Notes: generated by a model not told the origin, from the sequence alone. DNA of 64,000 nucleotides from CAMTVQ01 sp947085255 (GCA_947085255.1 CAMTVQ010000004.1:1-64000), one strand, 5' to 3'; positions 17,530 through 24,628 are shown, counted from the first letter of the stretch. Translations and numbers: made by a program.

Positions 17530-18588
17530 ATGGGAGCAACGCAAGGGCCAGCACAACAACCACCGGGAACAGTAACGGTAAACGATTTAAAACCAGTTGT
17601 TCGTTTTCCTAACGCTACAGGTATTACGGCCGTGGTACAGCAATTGCGTGACGGTACGGGCAACGTAGTACCCATAGCTATTGGCAATGATGCTGTAGTA
17701 ATTGGCACTATAGCAAGCCCCGTTTATTCTGTTGTGCTATCTACAAAGGTAGCGCGCTACATAAACAATGCAGCCATTATAGGTGCTGTTGGTAATGAGT
17801 TAAATACAGGGGATAGATCGCAGGTTTACGGCTCTACCTATCTAAATGGTAACGTGGTAATACCCAATGCGGTTGTAAGTGTTACGGGTTTAGCGGGGCG
17901 CATTAATACCACTAAGCTAACCCTTACAGGTATTGAAACAGAATCACCAACAAATGTCCAATCTATTTTACTAGTAAAAAGCAATGGCGAAGTTGTAAGA
18001 TCAATGATTACCCCAGCCGTATTACGACTAAGCGGATTTAATCCGGTAAATGCAGTGCTGCAAGATATAGTAGACGGTAACGTAAATGCCAACCCTATAG
18101 GTATTAAGGTGTCTACCGCTAATATGATTATTAGAAAAACGGCGGCAGTACTCATAAACTCGGCAGATATTACCGAATCGCAAGTAAGCGAAAGCAATGC
18201 AAATAGCGATGTGTATATAGGTGGTAGATCCTTTAATCAAATAATTGGAATTGCCGGAAAGGGCGGGCTTGTTGGTGATGGATCATGGAATGTAAACATT
18301 GGCAACCTGCTAATAAAATCTACTAAAACAGGCGTAAACGGGGAGGCTGTAAGTATTGGATTTAGCGAAAATAGTGCAGTTGTGCGCCGCATCACCTTTG
18401 GAAACATTAACGATATACTGGAGGTTCAATTTAAAGATATTGTAAAAATTGGTTTGTTTGGCGTAGATCCAATTGCAAGGGGTGCGGCTATTGCAGCTCC
18501 TGCGGGTGGCACCATTGTCGATACACAAGCACGTACAGCAATAAACTCATTAATAGCAGCTATCAGAAACATAGGTATAACAGCATAA
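17530..18588 (+). CDS. Beta-rich 352-residue phage-like structural protein candidate
   Basis: The start is one base past the previous stop and the end two bases before the next start. The protein is rich in Val, Ile, Asn, Gly and Thr, with few charged residues and almost no Cys, and reads as successive beta strands (for example VPIAIGNDAVVIGTIASPVYSVVLS). No catalytic motif, signal peptide or membrane helix is visible. The N-terminus (GATQGPAQQPPG) is flexible, and the C-terminus (TRTAINSLIAAIRN-like) is helical. Flanked by two paralogous small genes and followed by a receptor-binding-like gene, it is the best candidate for the major structural component of the cassette (capsid, spike or fibre), inferred from size, composition and position only. 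Confidence 0.6.
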   Translation: MGATQGPAQQPPGTVTVNDLKPVVRFPNATGITAVVQQLRDGTGNVVPIAIGNDAVVIGTIASPVYSVVLSTKVARYINNAAIIGAVGNELNTGDRSQVYGSTYLNGNVVIPNAVVSVTGLAGRINTTKLTLTGIETESPTNVQSILLVKSNGEVVRSMITPAVLRLSGFNPVNAVLQDIVDGNVNANPIGIKVSTANMIIRKTAAVLINSADITESQVSESNANSDVYIGGRSFNQIIGIAGKGGLVGDGSWNVNIGNLLIKSTKTGVNGEAVSIGFSENSAVVRRITFGNINDILEVQFKDIVKIGLFGVDPIARGAAIAAPAGGTIVDTQARTAINSLIAAIRNIGITA

Positions 18589-18589
18589 C

Positions 18590-18886
18590 ATGGCACAATA
18601 CGAAATAGTAAACGAAAGCGAATTAGTAACCAAAAGCAGCACGGTTGAGGGACAGAGTGCGCAAAGTATTGCCTTTGAAAATAACGGCGATGTAGATGCA
18701 GTAGTACTTAATTGCCCACTACCCGCAGGGTTGGGTAGTATCAGTTTTATCAATGCCGATATTATGGCAAAGGACAAAACAAAGTACAAGTTGATTTTTG
18801 ATATAGCCTCTACAGGCACACAACCGGAGGTAAACGTGATACGCACATTTGCCACCTTAATAGAAGAAACTAAATTTAACGGATAA
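18590..18886 (+). CDS. Small cassette protein, paralogue of the protein at 17253-17528
   Basis: This 98-residue protein starts MAQYEIVNESELVTKSS and shares with its 91-residue paralogue the SIAF-x-N-x-GDV, INAD/TNAD, DKTKY and NVIRTF/IVIRTL motifs. The stop codon overlaps the next ATG by one base (TAATG), so translation is coupled. Duplication around the 352-residue gene suggests two related subunits. No known domain was recognised. Confidence 0.7.
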   Translation: MAQYEIVNESELVTKSSTVEGQSAQSIAFENNGDVDAVVLNCPLPAGLGSISFINADIMAKDKTKYKLIFDIASTGTQPEVNVIRTFATLIEETKFNG

Positions 18887-19398
18887 TGGGATTTGGAAGA
18901 AACAACGGAGCTGCTGCCGCAGGCGGTGGCTCACCAACAGAAGGCGCAATGGTAAGCAATGGAACATACACACCAACCCTACAGGGTTACAATAGCCCAT
19001 ATACAGCTACGGGTACCTATTACAAAATAGGTGATTTTTATACGCACGAAATAGATGTAACGTTTAACAACCCCGGCGGCATAAATAATAATGCTATCGA
19101 TCCCGATAGATACTTGTTTGATGATGTTCCTTTTCTATTAGTTGGAATATTTGGCTTCAACAACACAAACACATTAGGCGAAAGCATATACAGTATCGCT
19201 AGCCGTACTATTATTCCGATGGTTTTTAGTTTGGAAGGTGTGGCCTTACAGTTTTTTTTAAAGCGCGAAGCGGTTGGATATAGGTTGTACCTGAATCCCG
19301 ATCCCGATAACCCAAACCGTACAATAAGAGAAATATTCGATAGCATACCCCCCGATGCTTCATTTACGCTTAAAATTAAATTCACCACCGCACCATAA
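18886..19398 (+). CDS. Phage tail-fibre/receptor-binding-like protein
   Basis: This 170-residue protein has a low-complexity Gly/Ala start (residues 3-16). It then has NGTYTPTLQGYNSPYTATGT followed by YYKIGDFYTHEIDVTFNN. This pattern (G-T-x-T-P-T-L, then T-x-T-G-x-Y-x-K-I-G-x-x-x-x-x-x-x-D-V) resembles the C-terminal modules of many phage tail-fibre and appendage proteins that bind the host surface. The rest is beta-rich. It is the only cassette member with a phage-like signature I recognise. Its start overlaps the previous stop by one base. Confidence 0.55.
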   Translation: MGFGRNNGAAAAGGGSPTEGAMVSNGTYTPTLQGYNSPYTATGTYYKIGDFYTHEIDVTFNNPGGINNNAIDPDRYLFDDVPFLLVGIFGFNNTNTLGESIYSIASRTIIPMVFSLEGVALQFFLKREAVGYRLYLNPDPDNPNRTIREIFDSIPPDASFTLKIKFTTAP

Positions 19399-19420
19399 AC
19401 AATAAAACCCATACAACAAC

Positions 19421-19747
19421 ATGAAACAAGTAAAACTAATTACCCCCCAGGCCAACGAAATTGCGCACGCCGCTGTATTTTCTAAAAATGTAGATAGCAA
19501 ATGGTTTTTAAAATCTGCCTTAGATTATACCCCGCCACAACAGGGTATAACAGTTACCGAAATGCGCAACCGCCTACGCATTATTGAGATTATAGAAAAG
19601 GCAAAAGATACCCTATTGTTAGAAGATGCAGACTATACAGTACTATGCGATTTGTTTGCTATGGTGCCGTGGGGAGTAAATGAGCGATTTATAATACGCG
19701 TACAAGATGAATTAGTAGCAGCAAAAACAGTAGAACCAAAAGTATAA
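19421..19747 (+). CDS. Uncharacterised 108-residue cassette protein
   Basis: This soluble, mixed alpha/beta protein has no signal peptide. It starts MKQVKLITPQANEIAHAAVF, continues with a charged helical segment (TEMRNRLRIIEIIEKAKDTLL), and ends FIIRVQDELVAAKTVEPKV. I do not recognise it. It follows the receptor-binding-like gene after 22 bp and is followed after one base by a membrane-protein gene, so it belongs to the same transcript. An assembly or regulatory role is conceivable but unsupported. Confidence 0.65.
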   Translation: MKQVKLITPQANEIAHAAVFSKNVDSKWFLKSALDYTPPQQGITVTEMRNRLRIIEIIEKAKDTLLLEDADYTVLCDLFAMVPWGVNERFIIRVQDELVAAKTVEPKV

Positions 19748-19748
19748 T

Positions 19749-19973
19749 ATGCCACACAAATTAACAGTGGGCAACATCGCTAGGCGATTGGTTGCCCCAA
19801 CCCCACCATTTTGGAAAAAGGTGCGAAACGTAATGATTACAACGGGATTAGTAGGAGGTGCAATTTTAGCAGCTCCTATAGCTCTACCCGCAGTTATTAC
19901 CACAATAGCCGGGTACCTTATTGCCGTTGGCAGCGTAGGCACGGTACTAGCACAAGCCACAGAACAGAAATAA
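19749..19973 (+). CDS. Small two-helix membrane protein of the cassette
   Basis: The protein has 74 residues. A basic N-terminus (HKLTVGNIARRLVAPTPPFW) precedes one long or two short hydrophobic segments at about residues 30-66, ending LAQATEQK. The size and layout fit a holin-like or virion membrane protein, but no family was recognised. It is one base after the previous gene, which keeps it in the operon. Confidence 0.6.
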   Translation: MPHKLTVGNIARRLVAPTPPFWKKVRNVMITTGLVGGAILAAPIALPAVITTIAGYLIAVGSVGTVLAQATEQK

Positions 19974-19983
19974 CTATAAAAGA

Positions 19984-20187
19984 GTGAAACCGATGCAAAT
20001 TTTATTACACTACCTAAACACCAAGCCTATTATTGGTATGCTTGCAAGTGCCGTTACGGCCGTTGCCGCTATAGGCGTAAGCTACCAAGAAACCATACAG
20101 CTAATATCCATTTGTTTGGGTGTAGTACTGTTGGTGCTTAGTGTGGTAAGTAAGGCAATAGACATTCGGCAAAAGCTACAAAAGTAA
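19984..20187 (+). CDS. Small two-helix membrane protein, holin-like
   Basis: The protein has 67 residues from a GTG at 19984; an in-frame ATG at 19993 would make it three residues shorter. There are two hydrophobic helices at about 17-35 and 41-58, with a basic C-terminus (DIRQKLQK). The two-helix layout with a charged tail is typical of small phage holins. It is the last gene of the cassette before a terminator at 20221-20251. A holin role is an inference. Confidence 0.6.
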   Translation: MKPMQILLHYLNTKPIIGMLASAVTAVAAIGVSYQETIQLISICLGVVLLVLSVVSKAIDIRQKLQK

Positions 20188-20220
20188 TACACACACATTG
20201 TTTTGTTTAGGTTGAAGGGG

Positions 20221-20251
20221 AGCCGCACCAAGAAATTGGGCGGCTTTTTTT
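20221..20251 (+). terminator. Terminator closing the phage-like cassette
   Basis: AGCCGC pairs with GGCGGCT and is followed by seven T, 33 bp past the last cassette gene. It overlaps the next promoter's upstream box. Confidence 0.75.
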
Positions 20252-20278
20252 GTTGTGAAAACTTTTTTAATACATTTG
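20249..20278 (+). promoter_or_regulatory. Bacteroidetes-type promoter of the toxin-antitoxin operon
   Basis: TTTG (20249-20252) and TACATTTG (20271-20278) are 18 bp apart, matching the -33/-7 consensus. Transcription should start just before the 13-bp repeats and run into the antitoxin gene. Confidence 0.7.
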
Positions 20279-20291
20279 CGTAGTAATTATA

Positions 20292-20330
20292 AATTATAAC
20301 AATTAATTATAACAAGTAATTATAACAACT
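20292..20330 (+). repeat. Three 13-bp tandem repeats in the toxin-antitoxin leader
   Basis: The unit AATTATAACAANT occurs at 20292-20304, 20305-20317 and 20318-20330, with a partial copy from 20284. It lies between the promoter and the antitoxin start and is a likely operator for autoregulation by the antitoxin. Confidence 0.6.
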
Positions 20331-20367
20331 AATAGTATTAAGTTACTAAACTCTCAATTATAAAGCT

Positions 20368-20568
20368 ATGGCAAATATATCTGGCATTCAGTTTAAGAAT
20401 AATGCAATAGGTAAGCCCACACACGTATTAATAGATCTACGCAAACACGGTGCAGATTTAGAAGATTTTTTAGACGGTTCAACTATAGAAAACGCAAAAA
20501 AGCATGGCGAATTTATGGACTGGAACGAAGCTAAAAAGAAGCTAGACAGGCACCATAAAATTAAGTAA
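20368..20568 (+). CDS. Antitoxin of a RelE/ParE-type toxin-antitoxin pair
   Basis: This 66-residue protein starts MANISGIQFKNNAIGKPTHV and has a charged helical C-terminus (MDWNEAKKKLDRHHKIK) of the kind that wraps around RelE/ParE toxins. The first half looks like a short beta/helix DNA-binding or dimerisation part. Its stop overlaps the toxin ATG by one base (TAATG), the usual antitoxin-toxin coupling. The gene has its own promoter and repeat array upstream and probably represses itself. The exact antitoxin family is uncertain. Confidence 0.8.
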   Translation: MANISGIQFKNNAIGKPTHVLIDLRKHGADLEDFLDGSTIENAKKHGEFMDWNEAKKKLDRHHKIK

Positions 20569-20825
20569 TGACTTACAAAATTACCATTGAAAAACAAGCG
20601 ATTAAGTTTTTAAAGGAAATTAAAAACAAATCAGACTACACAAAAATAACATCCGTAATAGAAGATTTAGCTAACAATCCAATGCCATTTGGCAGCGAAA
20701 AACTAAAAGGTAAAGACGGGTACAGAATAAGACAGGGCAACTACAGAATACTATACGATATTGAACACGATATTATTACGGTAATTGTAACCAAAATAGG
20801 ACACCGTAAAGATGTTTATAAATAA
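20568..20825 (+). CDS. RelE/ParE-superfamily toxin
   Basis: The 85 residues show the RelE/ParE pattern: FLKEIKNKSDYTKITSVIEDL helix, NPMPFGSEKLKG, GYRIRQGNYRILYDI strands and the closing VTKIGHRKDVYK. RelE members cleave mRNA on the ribosome and ParE members inhibit gyrase; the sequence alone does not settle which applies. The R-x-G-x-Y-R and GHRKDVY motifs favour the RelE-like ribonuclease branch. It presumably stabilises the element against loss. Confidence 0.88.
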   Translation: MTYKITIEKQAIKFLKEIKNKSDYTKITSVIEDLANNPMPFGSEKLKGKDGYRIRQGNYRILYDIEHDIITVIVTKIGHRKDVYK

Positions 20826-20848
20826 GCCCAGTAAAACGGGCTTTTTTT
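20825..20848 (+). terminator. Terminator of the toxin-antitoxin operon
   Basis: AGCCC and GGGCT arms with an 8-nt loop are followed by a run of seven T, overlapping the toxin's stop codon. Confidence 0.8.
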
Positions 20849-20871
20849 ATGCCTCAGCTCTTAAAAAAAAT

Positions 20872-20956
20872 GTGCCTCTAATCGCGAGAAATCAAGGAAA
20901 TATTAAAGCACCAAAATACAAAAAGTGCTTTTAATCGCGAGAAATCAAAGAAATAT
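20872..20956. repeat. Direct repeat pair, period 53 bp, near the integrase
   Basis: Copies at 20872-20903 and 20925-20956 share a 25-bp core (TAATCGCGAGAAATCAA, then GAAATAT after one variable base) and part of the preceding GTGC stretch. They lie between the toxin and the integrase. They could be arm-type recombinase sites or iterons. Confidence 0.65.
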
Positions 20957-20990
20957 CACGGAAAAATCAAAACAAAACCAAGTATATATA

Positions 20991-21021
20991 AAAGCCACCC
21001 CTACAAAGGGCGGCTTTTTTT
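20991..21021. terminator. Terminator between the toxin-antitoxin operon and integrase
   Basis: GCCACCC and GGGCGGC form a hairpin with one mismatch, flanked by an A-run and a T-run, so it can work in both directions. It sits 12 bp past the integrase stop. Confidence 0.7.
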
Positions 21022-21033
21022 GTGGGCAAACGG

Positions 21034-21885
21034 TTAGGCTATTAGCTTAAATTGCTGAAACTCCTTAAACACCCGCGCTTGTTGTACTTGTGCGTAGTAC
21101 CTTTCGGTAGTTACTACGCTACTATGCCCCAGTACCCTACTGGTAACATCGAGCGAAACGCCAGCCTCTAGTAGCAACATACCACAGGTGCGCCGCGCCA
21201 TGTGGCTCTTCAAACCGTCCTTTATATCCTTTAGGTATCGGTTATACTTACTATTACTAATACGTGGTAGCTTAAAACGGTACTTTTCTATAATTAATAC
21301 CGCCTCTGGGCGTAGTGGTATAATAGCAGGTATACCCGATTTTTTACGTGGGTTACTTAACCACCCAGTACCTGCACCATCGTAACGCACACAATTAGCG
21401 GTTAATAGTTGCGTATCGCAATAACTCATACCTGTATAGCATTGAAATAAAAACAGATCGCGTACCCTATCCAGTCTTTTAATTGGTAGTTGTAAGTTGG
21501 CAATATCTTGCAATTGTGCCTTAGTAATAGCCTGTATTGGTTTACGCTCCTCTCCTTTTATCTTAAAAGTAGCTACAGGGTTGGCGGTTGTTTTCTCAAA
21601 ATGCACGGCCCAGCGGTACGCCTGTTTTATAAACTTTAGGCACAACACCCGGTAGCCATCGCAAAAATGGCTATCCATGTGTAAGGCAAAAAGTTCTAAT
21701 TGTGGCACCCGTAAATCGGTATAGGGCTTTAGGTAAAAATCATCTTTGGCAAAGTAGGTAGTAATAAGACGGTAGCGTGTTCGGTAGCCCTTATACCCAT
21801 TGTAACTCAATTGGTTACTTGCATATCTTTTATTGATAAAATCAAAATAACCGTCCAGTAATTCCTTAATAGTGATGTGATACAT
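21034..21885 (-). CDS. Tyrosine recombinase (integrase), CTnDOT-like
   Basis: The 283 residues have an N-terminal SAM-like DNA-binding part (about 1-110) and a C-terminal catalytic domain. The active site shows K181/K182, H228 and R231 in SHMARR, H254 in LGHSS and the nucleophile Y263. The first catalytic Arg, normally in TGxR, is replaced by Ser154 in CYTGMSYCD, as in the IntDOT family of Bacteroides conjugative transposons. At 283 residues it is shorter than IntDOT (about 410) and lacks the usual N-terminal arm-binding domain. The start at 21885 faces the tRNA-Glu 3' end. It presumably integrates and excises this element. Confidence 0.9.
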   Translation of the reverse strand: MYHITIKELLDGYFDFINKRYASNQLSYNGYKGYRTRYRLITTYFAKDDFYLKPYTDLRVPQLELFALHMDSHFCDGYRVLCLKFIKQAYRWAVHFEKTTANPVATFKIKGEERKPIQAITKAQLQDIANLQLPIKRLDRVRDLFLFQCYTGMSYCDTQLLTANCVRYDGAGTGWLSNPRKKSGIPAIIPLRPEAVLIIEKYRFKLPRISNSKYNRYLKDIKDGLKSHMARRTCGMLLLEAGVSLDVTSRVLGHSSVVTTERYYAQVQQARVFKEFQQFKLIA

Positions 21886-21905
21886 AGTTTAGGTTTTTTA
21901 GTGTA

Positions 21906-21940
21906 AATAAAAAGGGAGCGGTTAAAAAACCGCCCCCTTT
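21906..21940 (-). terminator. Terminator of tRNA-Glu
   Basis: On the minus strand AAAGGGGGCGG and its partner CCGCTCCCTTT form a strong hairpin followed by T5, about 20 bp past the tRNA 3' end. Confidence 0.75.
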
Positions 21941-21960
21941 ACCTAAATACTGCATTAAAG

Positions 21961-22032
21961 TAGCCCGTACGGGAATCGAACCCGTGTTTCTAGAATGAAA
22001 ATCTAACGTCCTAACCCCTAGACGAACGGGCC
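21961..22032 (-). tRNA. tRNA-Glu (TTC)
   Basis: The 72-nt cloverleaf has acceptor GGCCCGT/ACGGGCT and discriminator A, with TTC in the 7-nt anticodon loop. The T-arm is GGTTCGATTCC-like. CCA is not encoded. The 3' end adjoins the integrase side of the element. Confidence 0.95.
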
Positions 22033-22049
22033 ATCTGTGTTTGGGATTG

Positions 22050-22079
22050 CAAAAGTAGTGGTTTTTTTAGTGAAACAAA
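22050..22079 (-). promoter_or_regulatory. Promoter of tRNA-Glu
   Basis: On the minus strand TTTG (22076-22079) and TACTTTTG (22050-22057) are 18 bp apart; the -7 box is about 18 bp before the tRNA 5' end. Confidence 0.7.
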
Positions 22080-22126
22080 ATATTTTTTAAAATAGTTTTA
22101 TATCTCTTTCACCCTAACAGTTTTAG

Positions 22127-22134
22127 TACTTTTG
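22127..22134 (+). promoter_or_regulatory. -7 box of the gap promoter
   Basis: TACTTTTG lies 15 bp before the gap start codon. The -33 region (TCTTTC) is a poor match, so the promoter is only partly supported. Confidence 0.45.
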
Positions 22135-22148
22135 CAGCACCCACAATT

Positions 22149-23150
22149 ATGCAGAAAATAAAAGTAGCCATTAACGGATTCGGGCGCATTGGTCGCATAG
22201 CACTGCGGCAATTACTACAACAACCTACCATAGAGGTGGTAGCCATTAACGATATTGCTGATGCCGATACTATTGCTCATCTATTCAAATACGATAGTGT
22301 ACACGGCGCTTTTTTGGGTAGTTTACACCTCGAAAAGGAAACACTACTAATCAACAACACGCACGCCATACAGCTTTATCACGAAAAAACACCCGAATTA
22401 CTCCCATGGAAGCAACTCGGTATAGATGTAGTCATAGAGGCCACGGGCAAATTTACTCAACAACAGCAGGCAGCTTTGCACTTACGGGCAGGTGCAAAAA
22501 AGGTGATTATATCTGCACCATCACCAGATAGAACAGTCCCTACGATATGTTTAGGAATTAACAACCACATTATCACACCCGATATAACCATTATTTCTAA
22601 TGCCTCTTGCACAACAAACAATGTAGCATCTCTGGTAAAGGTATTAGACGAAACCTGGGGCATAGAAGACGGCTATATCACCACCATACACTCCTACACA
22701 ACCGATCAAAACCTACATGATGCTCCTCACCGCGATTTACGTCGAGCTCGGGCAGCGGCACAATCAATTATCCCTACCAGTACGGGTGCCGCAAAAGCAA
22801 TAACTTCTATATTTCCGCACCTGCAAGGCAAATTGGGTGGCGCAGGCATACGTGTCCCCGTGCCCAATGGATCGCTAACCGATTTTACCTGTATTCTTCA
22901 AAAACACACAACTGTTACCGATATTAACCTTGCCTTTAAGCAAGCTGCTCAAACCTCACTAAAAGGCATTTTAGCCTATACAGAAGACCCTATTGTATCA
23001 GTAGATATTTTGGGCAATACACATTCGTGTGTATTTGATGCACAACTGACCTCGATAGTGGGCAAATTGGTAAAAGTAGTAGGCTGGTACGACAATGAAG
23101 TAGGCTACGCCTCCCGATTAGCCGAATTAGTGCCACTACTCTATCAATAG
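22149..23150 (+). CDS. gap: Glyceraldehyde-3-phosphate dehydrogenase, type I
   Basis: This glycolytic enzyme oxidises glyceraldehyde-3-phosphate to 1,3-bisphosphoglycerate with NAD(P)+. The 333 residues match the family length. The Rossmann motif NGFGRIGR is at residues 10-16 and the active-site Cys154 lies in SNASCTTN. HSYTTDQNLHDAPHRDLRRAR and the closing WYDNEVGYASR are typical. It lies upstream of pgk on the same strand, the next enzyme in the pathway, although 118 bp separate them and pgk seems to have its own promoter. Confidence 0.96.
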   Translation: MQKIKVAINGFGRIGRIALRQLLQQPTIEVVAINDIADADTIAHLFKYDSVHGAFLGSLHLEKETLLINNTHAIQLYHEKTPELLPWKQLGIDVVIEATGKFTQQQQAALHLRAGAKKVIISAPSPDRTVPTICLGINNHIITPDITIISNASCTTNNVASLVKVLDETWGIEDGYITTIHSYTTDQNLHDAPHRDLRRARAAAQSIIPTSTGAAKAITSIFPHLQGKLGGAGIRVPVPNGSLTDFTCILQKHTTVTDINLAFKQAAQTSLKGILAYTEDPIVSVDILGNTHSCVFDAQLTSIVGKLVKVVGWYDNEVGYASRLAELVPLLYQ

Positions 23151-23152
23151 TA

Positions 23153-23182
23153 TTGCACAGTGTAGGTATTCTGCTAATTTTG
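23153..23182 (+). promoter_or_regulatory. Possible promoter of pgk
   Basis: TTG (23153-23155) and TAATTTTG (23175-23182) are 19 bp apart, in the gap between gap and pgk. The boxes fit the Bacteroidetes consensus loosely. Confidence 0.4.
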
Positions 23183-23268
23183 CAATCCTGTTAATTTGCC
23201 GATTAGACGATTTGTCTATTTGACAATTAACAATTCAACCATTTAACAATATAAACCATTCATTTAAA

Positions 23269-24459
23269 ATGAAAACTGTAGATAACTATTCTTTTGCTGG
23301 CAAACGCGCATTAATCCGAGTTGATTTTAACGTGCCGCTAAATGCAAATTTTGAAATAACCGACGATACACGCATTGCTGCAGCCATACCTACGATCAAA
23401 AAAATACTCAATGATGGTGGCAGCTGTATTTTAATGTCGCATTTAGGTCGTCCAAAAGAAGGACCAACCGAAAAATATTCCCTAAAGCATATCGTAGCGC
23501 ACTTGAGCAAGCTTACAGGTGTTACGGTAAAATTTGCCGACGATTGCATAGGTAATAACGCTGAAACCCTTGCAAAAAAAATACAACCGGGTGAGATTTT
23601 ATTGCTCGAAAACTTACGCTTTTACAAAGAAGAAGAAAAAGGCGATGAGGCTTTTGCACAAAAACTAGCCAAACTGGGAGATGTCTATGTAAATGATGCT
23701 TTTGGTACAGCACACCGTGCGCATGCATCTACCACCATTGTAGCACAGTTTTTTTCGAACGATAAGGTATTTGGATATGTAATGGCAGCCGAGTTGGCCA
23801 ATGCCGAGAAAGTCCTGAATAGTGCGCAAAAACCATTTACAGCCATTATGGGCGGAGCAAAAGTATCTGATAAAATTTTACTAATAGACCGCCTACTCGA
23901 AAAAGTTGATAACCTAATTATTGGCGGCGGAATGGCATATACTTTCGCCAAAGCTATGGGTGGCAATATTGGTGCATCATTGGTAGAAGATGACAAACTT
24001 GAATTGGCAAAACAACTAATCAGTAAAGCCAAAACCAAAGGTGTAAACTTGGCACTACCAACAGATTCGATTATTGCCGACGCTTTTAGCAACGATGCTA
24101 ACATTGATAAAGCTCAAAACAACAACATTGCAGATGGATGGATGGGCTTAGATATTGGCAAAGAAAGTATTCAGCAGTTTGAAGATATCTTAAACAACTC
24201 GAAAACCATTTTATGGAACGGTCCAATGGGTGTTTTTGAGATGAGCAACTTTGAAACGGGCACCAAAGCTATTGCAGAGGCTGTAGTAAAAGCCACTAAA
24301 AATGGCGCTTTTTCGCTTATTGGTGGTGGAGATTCTGCTGCTGCTGTAGCGAAATTTGGCTATAATAACGAGGTTAGCTACGTTTCTACAGGTGGTGGAG
24401 CCCTACTAGAATACATGGAAGGAAAAGTATTACCGGGAGTAAAAGCGATTTTAGATTAA
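23269..24459 (+). CDS. pgk: Phosphoglycerate kinase
   Basis: This enzyme transfers phosphate from 1,3-bisphosphoglycerate to ADP, following GAPDH in glycolysis. The 396-residue protein shows the family's opening RVDFNVPL, substrate-binding SHLGRPKEG, LLENLRFYKEEEKGD, GGAKVSDKI, the nucleotide-binding LWNGPMGVFE and GGGDSAAA near the C-terminus. Start is the ATG at 23269, after an AT-rich leader. Confidence 0.97.
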   Translation: MKTVDNYSFAGKRALIRVDFNVPLNANFEITDDTRIAAAIPTIKKILNDGGSCILMSHLGRPKEGPTEKYSLKHIVAHLSKLTGVTVKFADDCIGNNAETLAKKIQPGEILLLENLRFYKEEEKGDEAFAQKLAKLGDVYVNDAFGTAHRAHASTTIVAQFFSNDKVFGYVMAAELANAEKVLNSAQKPFTAIMGGAKVSDKILLIDRLLEKVDNLIIGGGMAYTFAKAMGGNIGASLVEDDKLELAKQLISKAKTKGVNLALPTDSIIADAFSNDANIDKAQNNNIADGWMGLDIGKESIQQFEDILNNSKTILWNGPMGVFEMSNFETGTKAIAEAVVKATKNGAFSLIGGGDSAAAVAKFGYNNEVSYVSTGGGALLEYMEGKVLPGVKAILD

Positions 24460-24487
24460 ATATTTTTACTTGTAATAATAATTTTGT

Positions 24488-24495
24488 TATTTTTG
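24488..24495 (+). promoter_or_regulatory. -7 box upstream of tRNA-Arg
   Basis: TATTTTTG lies 25 bp before the tRNA 5' end. The upstream box is unclear. Confidence 0.4.
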
Positions 24496-24520
24496 CAACC
24501 CGTTACAACAAATACAAAAC

Positions 24521-24594
24521 GGTTTCGTAGCTCAACTGAATAGAGCATCTGACTACGGATCAGAAGGTTAGGGGTTTGAATCCCTTCGAGACCA
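24521..24594 (+). tRNA. tRNA-Arg (ACG)
   Basis: A 74-nt cloverleaf has acceptor GGTTTCG/CGAGACC and discriminator A, with anticodon ACG in the loop CTACGGA and a standard T-loop (GGTTTGAATCC). It reads CGN Arg codons after inosine modification. Confidence 0.95.
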
Positions 24595-24599
24595 CACAC

Positions 24600-24628
24600 A
24601 AAGCCCTGCTTAACGGCGGGGCTTTTAA
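24600..24628 (+). terminator. Terminator after tRNA-Arg
   Basis: AAAGCCC and GGGGCTTT arms are followed by a short T-stretch, 6 bp past the tRNA and just before adk. Some read-through into adk is possible. Confidence 0.6.

Larger units (their letters stand above)
16920..21890. mobile_element. Small integrated element with phage-like cassette, toxin-antitoxin pair and tyrosine recombinase
   Basis: Between the kinase promoter and a tRNA-Glu gene lie seven or eight tightly packed plus-strand genes of phage-like character, a toxin-antitoxin pair, and a minus-strand integrase whose start faces the 3' end of the tRNA. Gene size, packing and style differ from the flanking chromosome. No terminase, portal, packaging ATPase or replication gene is visible, so it is a satellite, a domesticated cassette or a remnant. 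I searched by eye for a copy of the tRNA 3' end near the left boundary and found none, so both boundaries are approximate. Confidence 0.65.

Noticed and set aside
17838..18197. Minus-strand frame of 119 codons in the phage-like cassette
   Set aside because: It opposes the 352-residue gene, which fits tightly into the plus-strand operon.
20292..20330. CRISPR array
   Set aside because: The 13-bp repeats are tandem without spacers; no cas gene or repeat-spacer pattern is seen anywhere in the window.
20201..21900. GTTTAGGTT shared at about 20205 and 21887 as an attachment core
   Set aside because: Nine bases in AT-rich sequence, one copy inside the element; too short to support.
23685..24104. 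Minus-strand frame of 139 codons within pgk
   Set aside because: Antisense to a highly conserved enzyme; no independent support.
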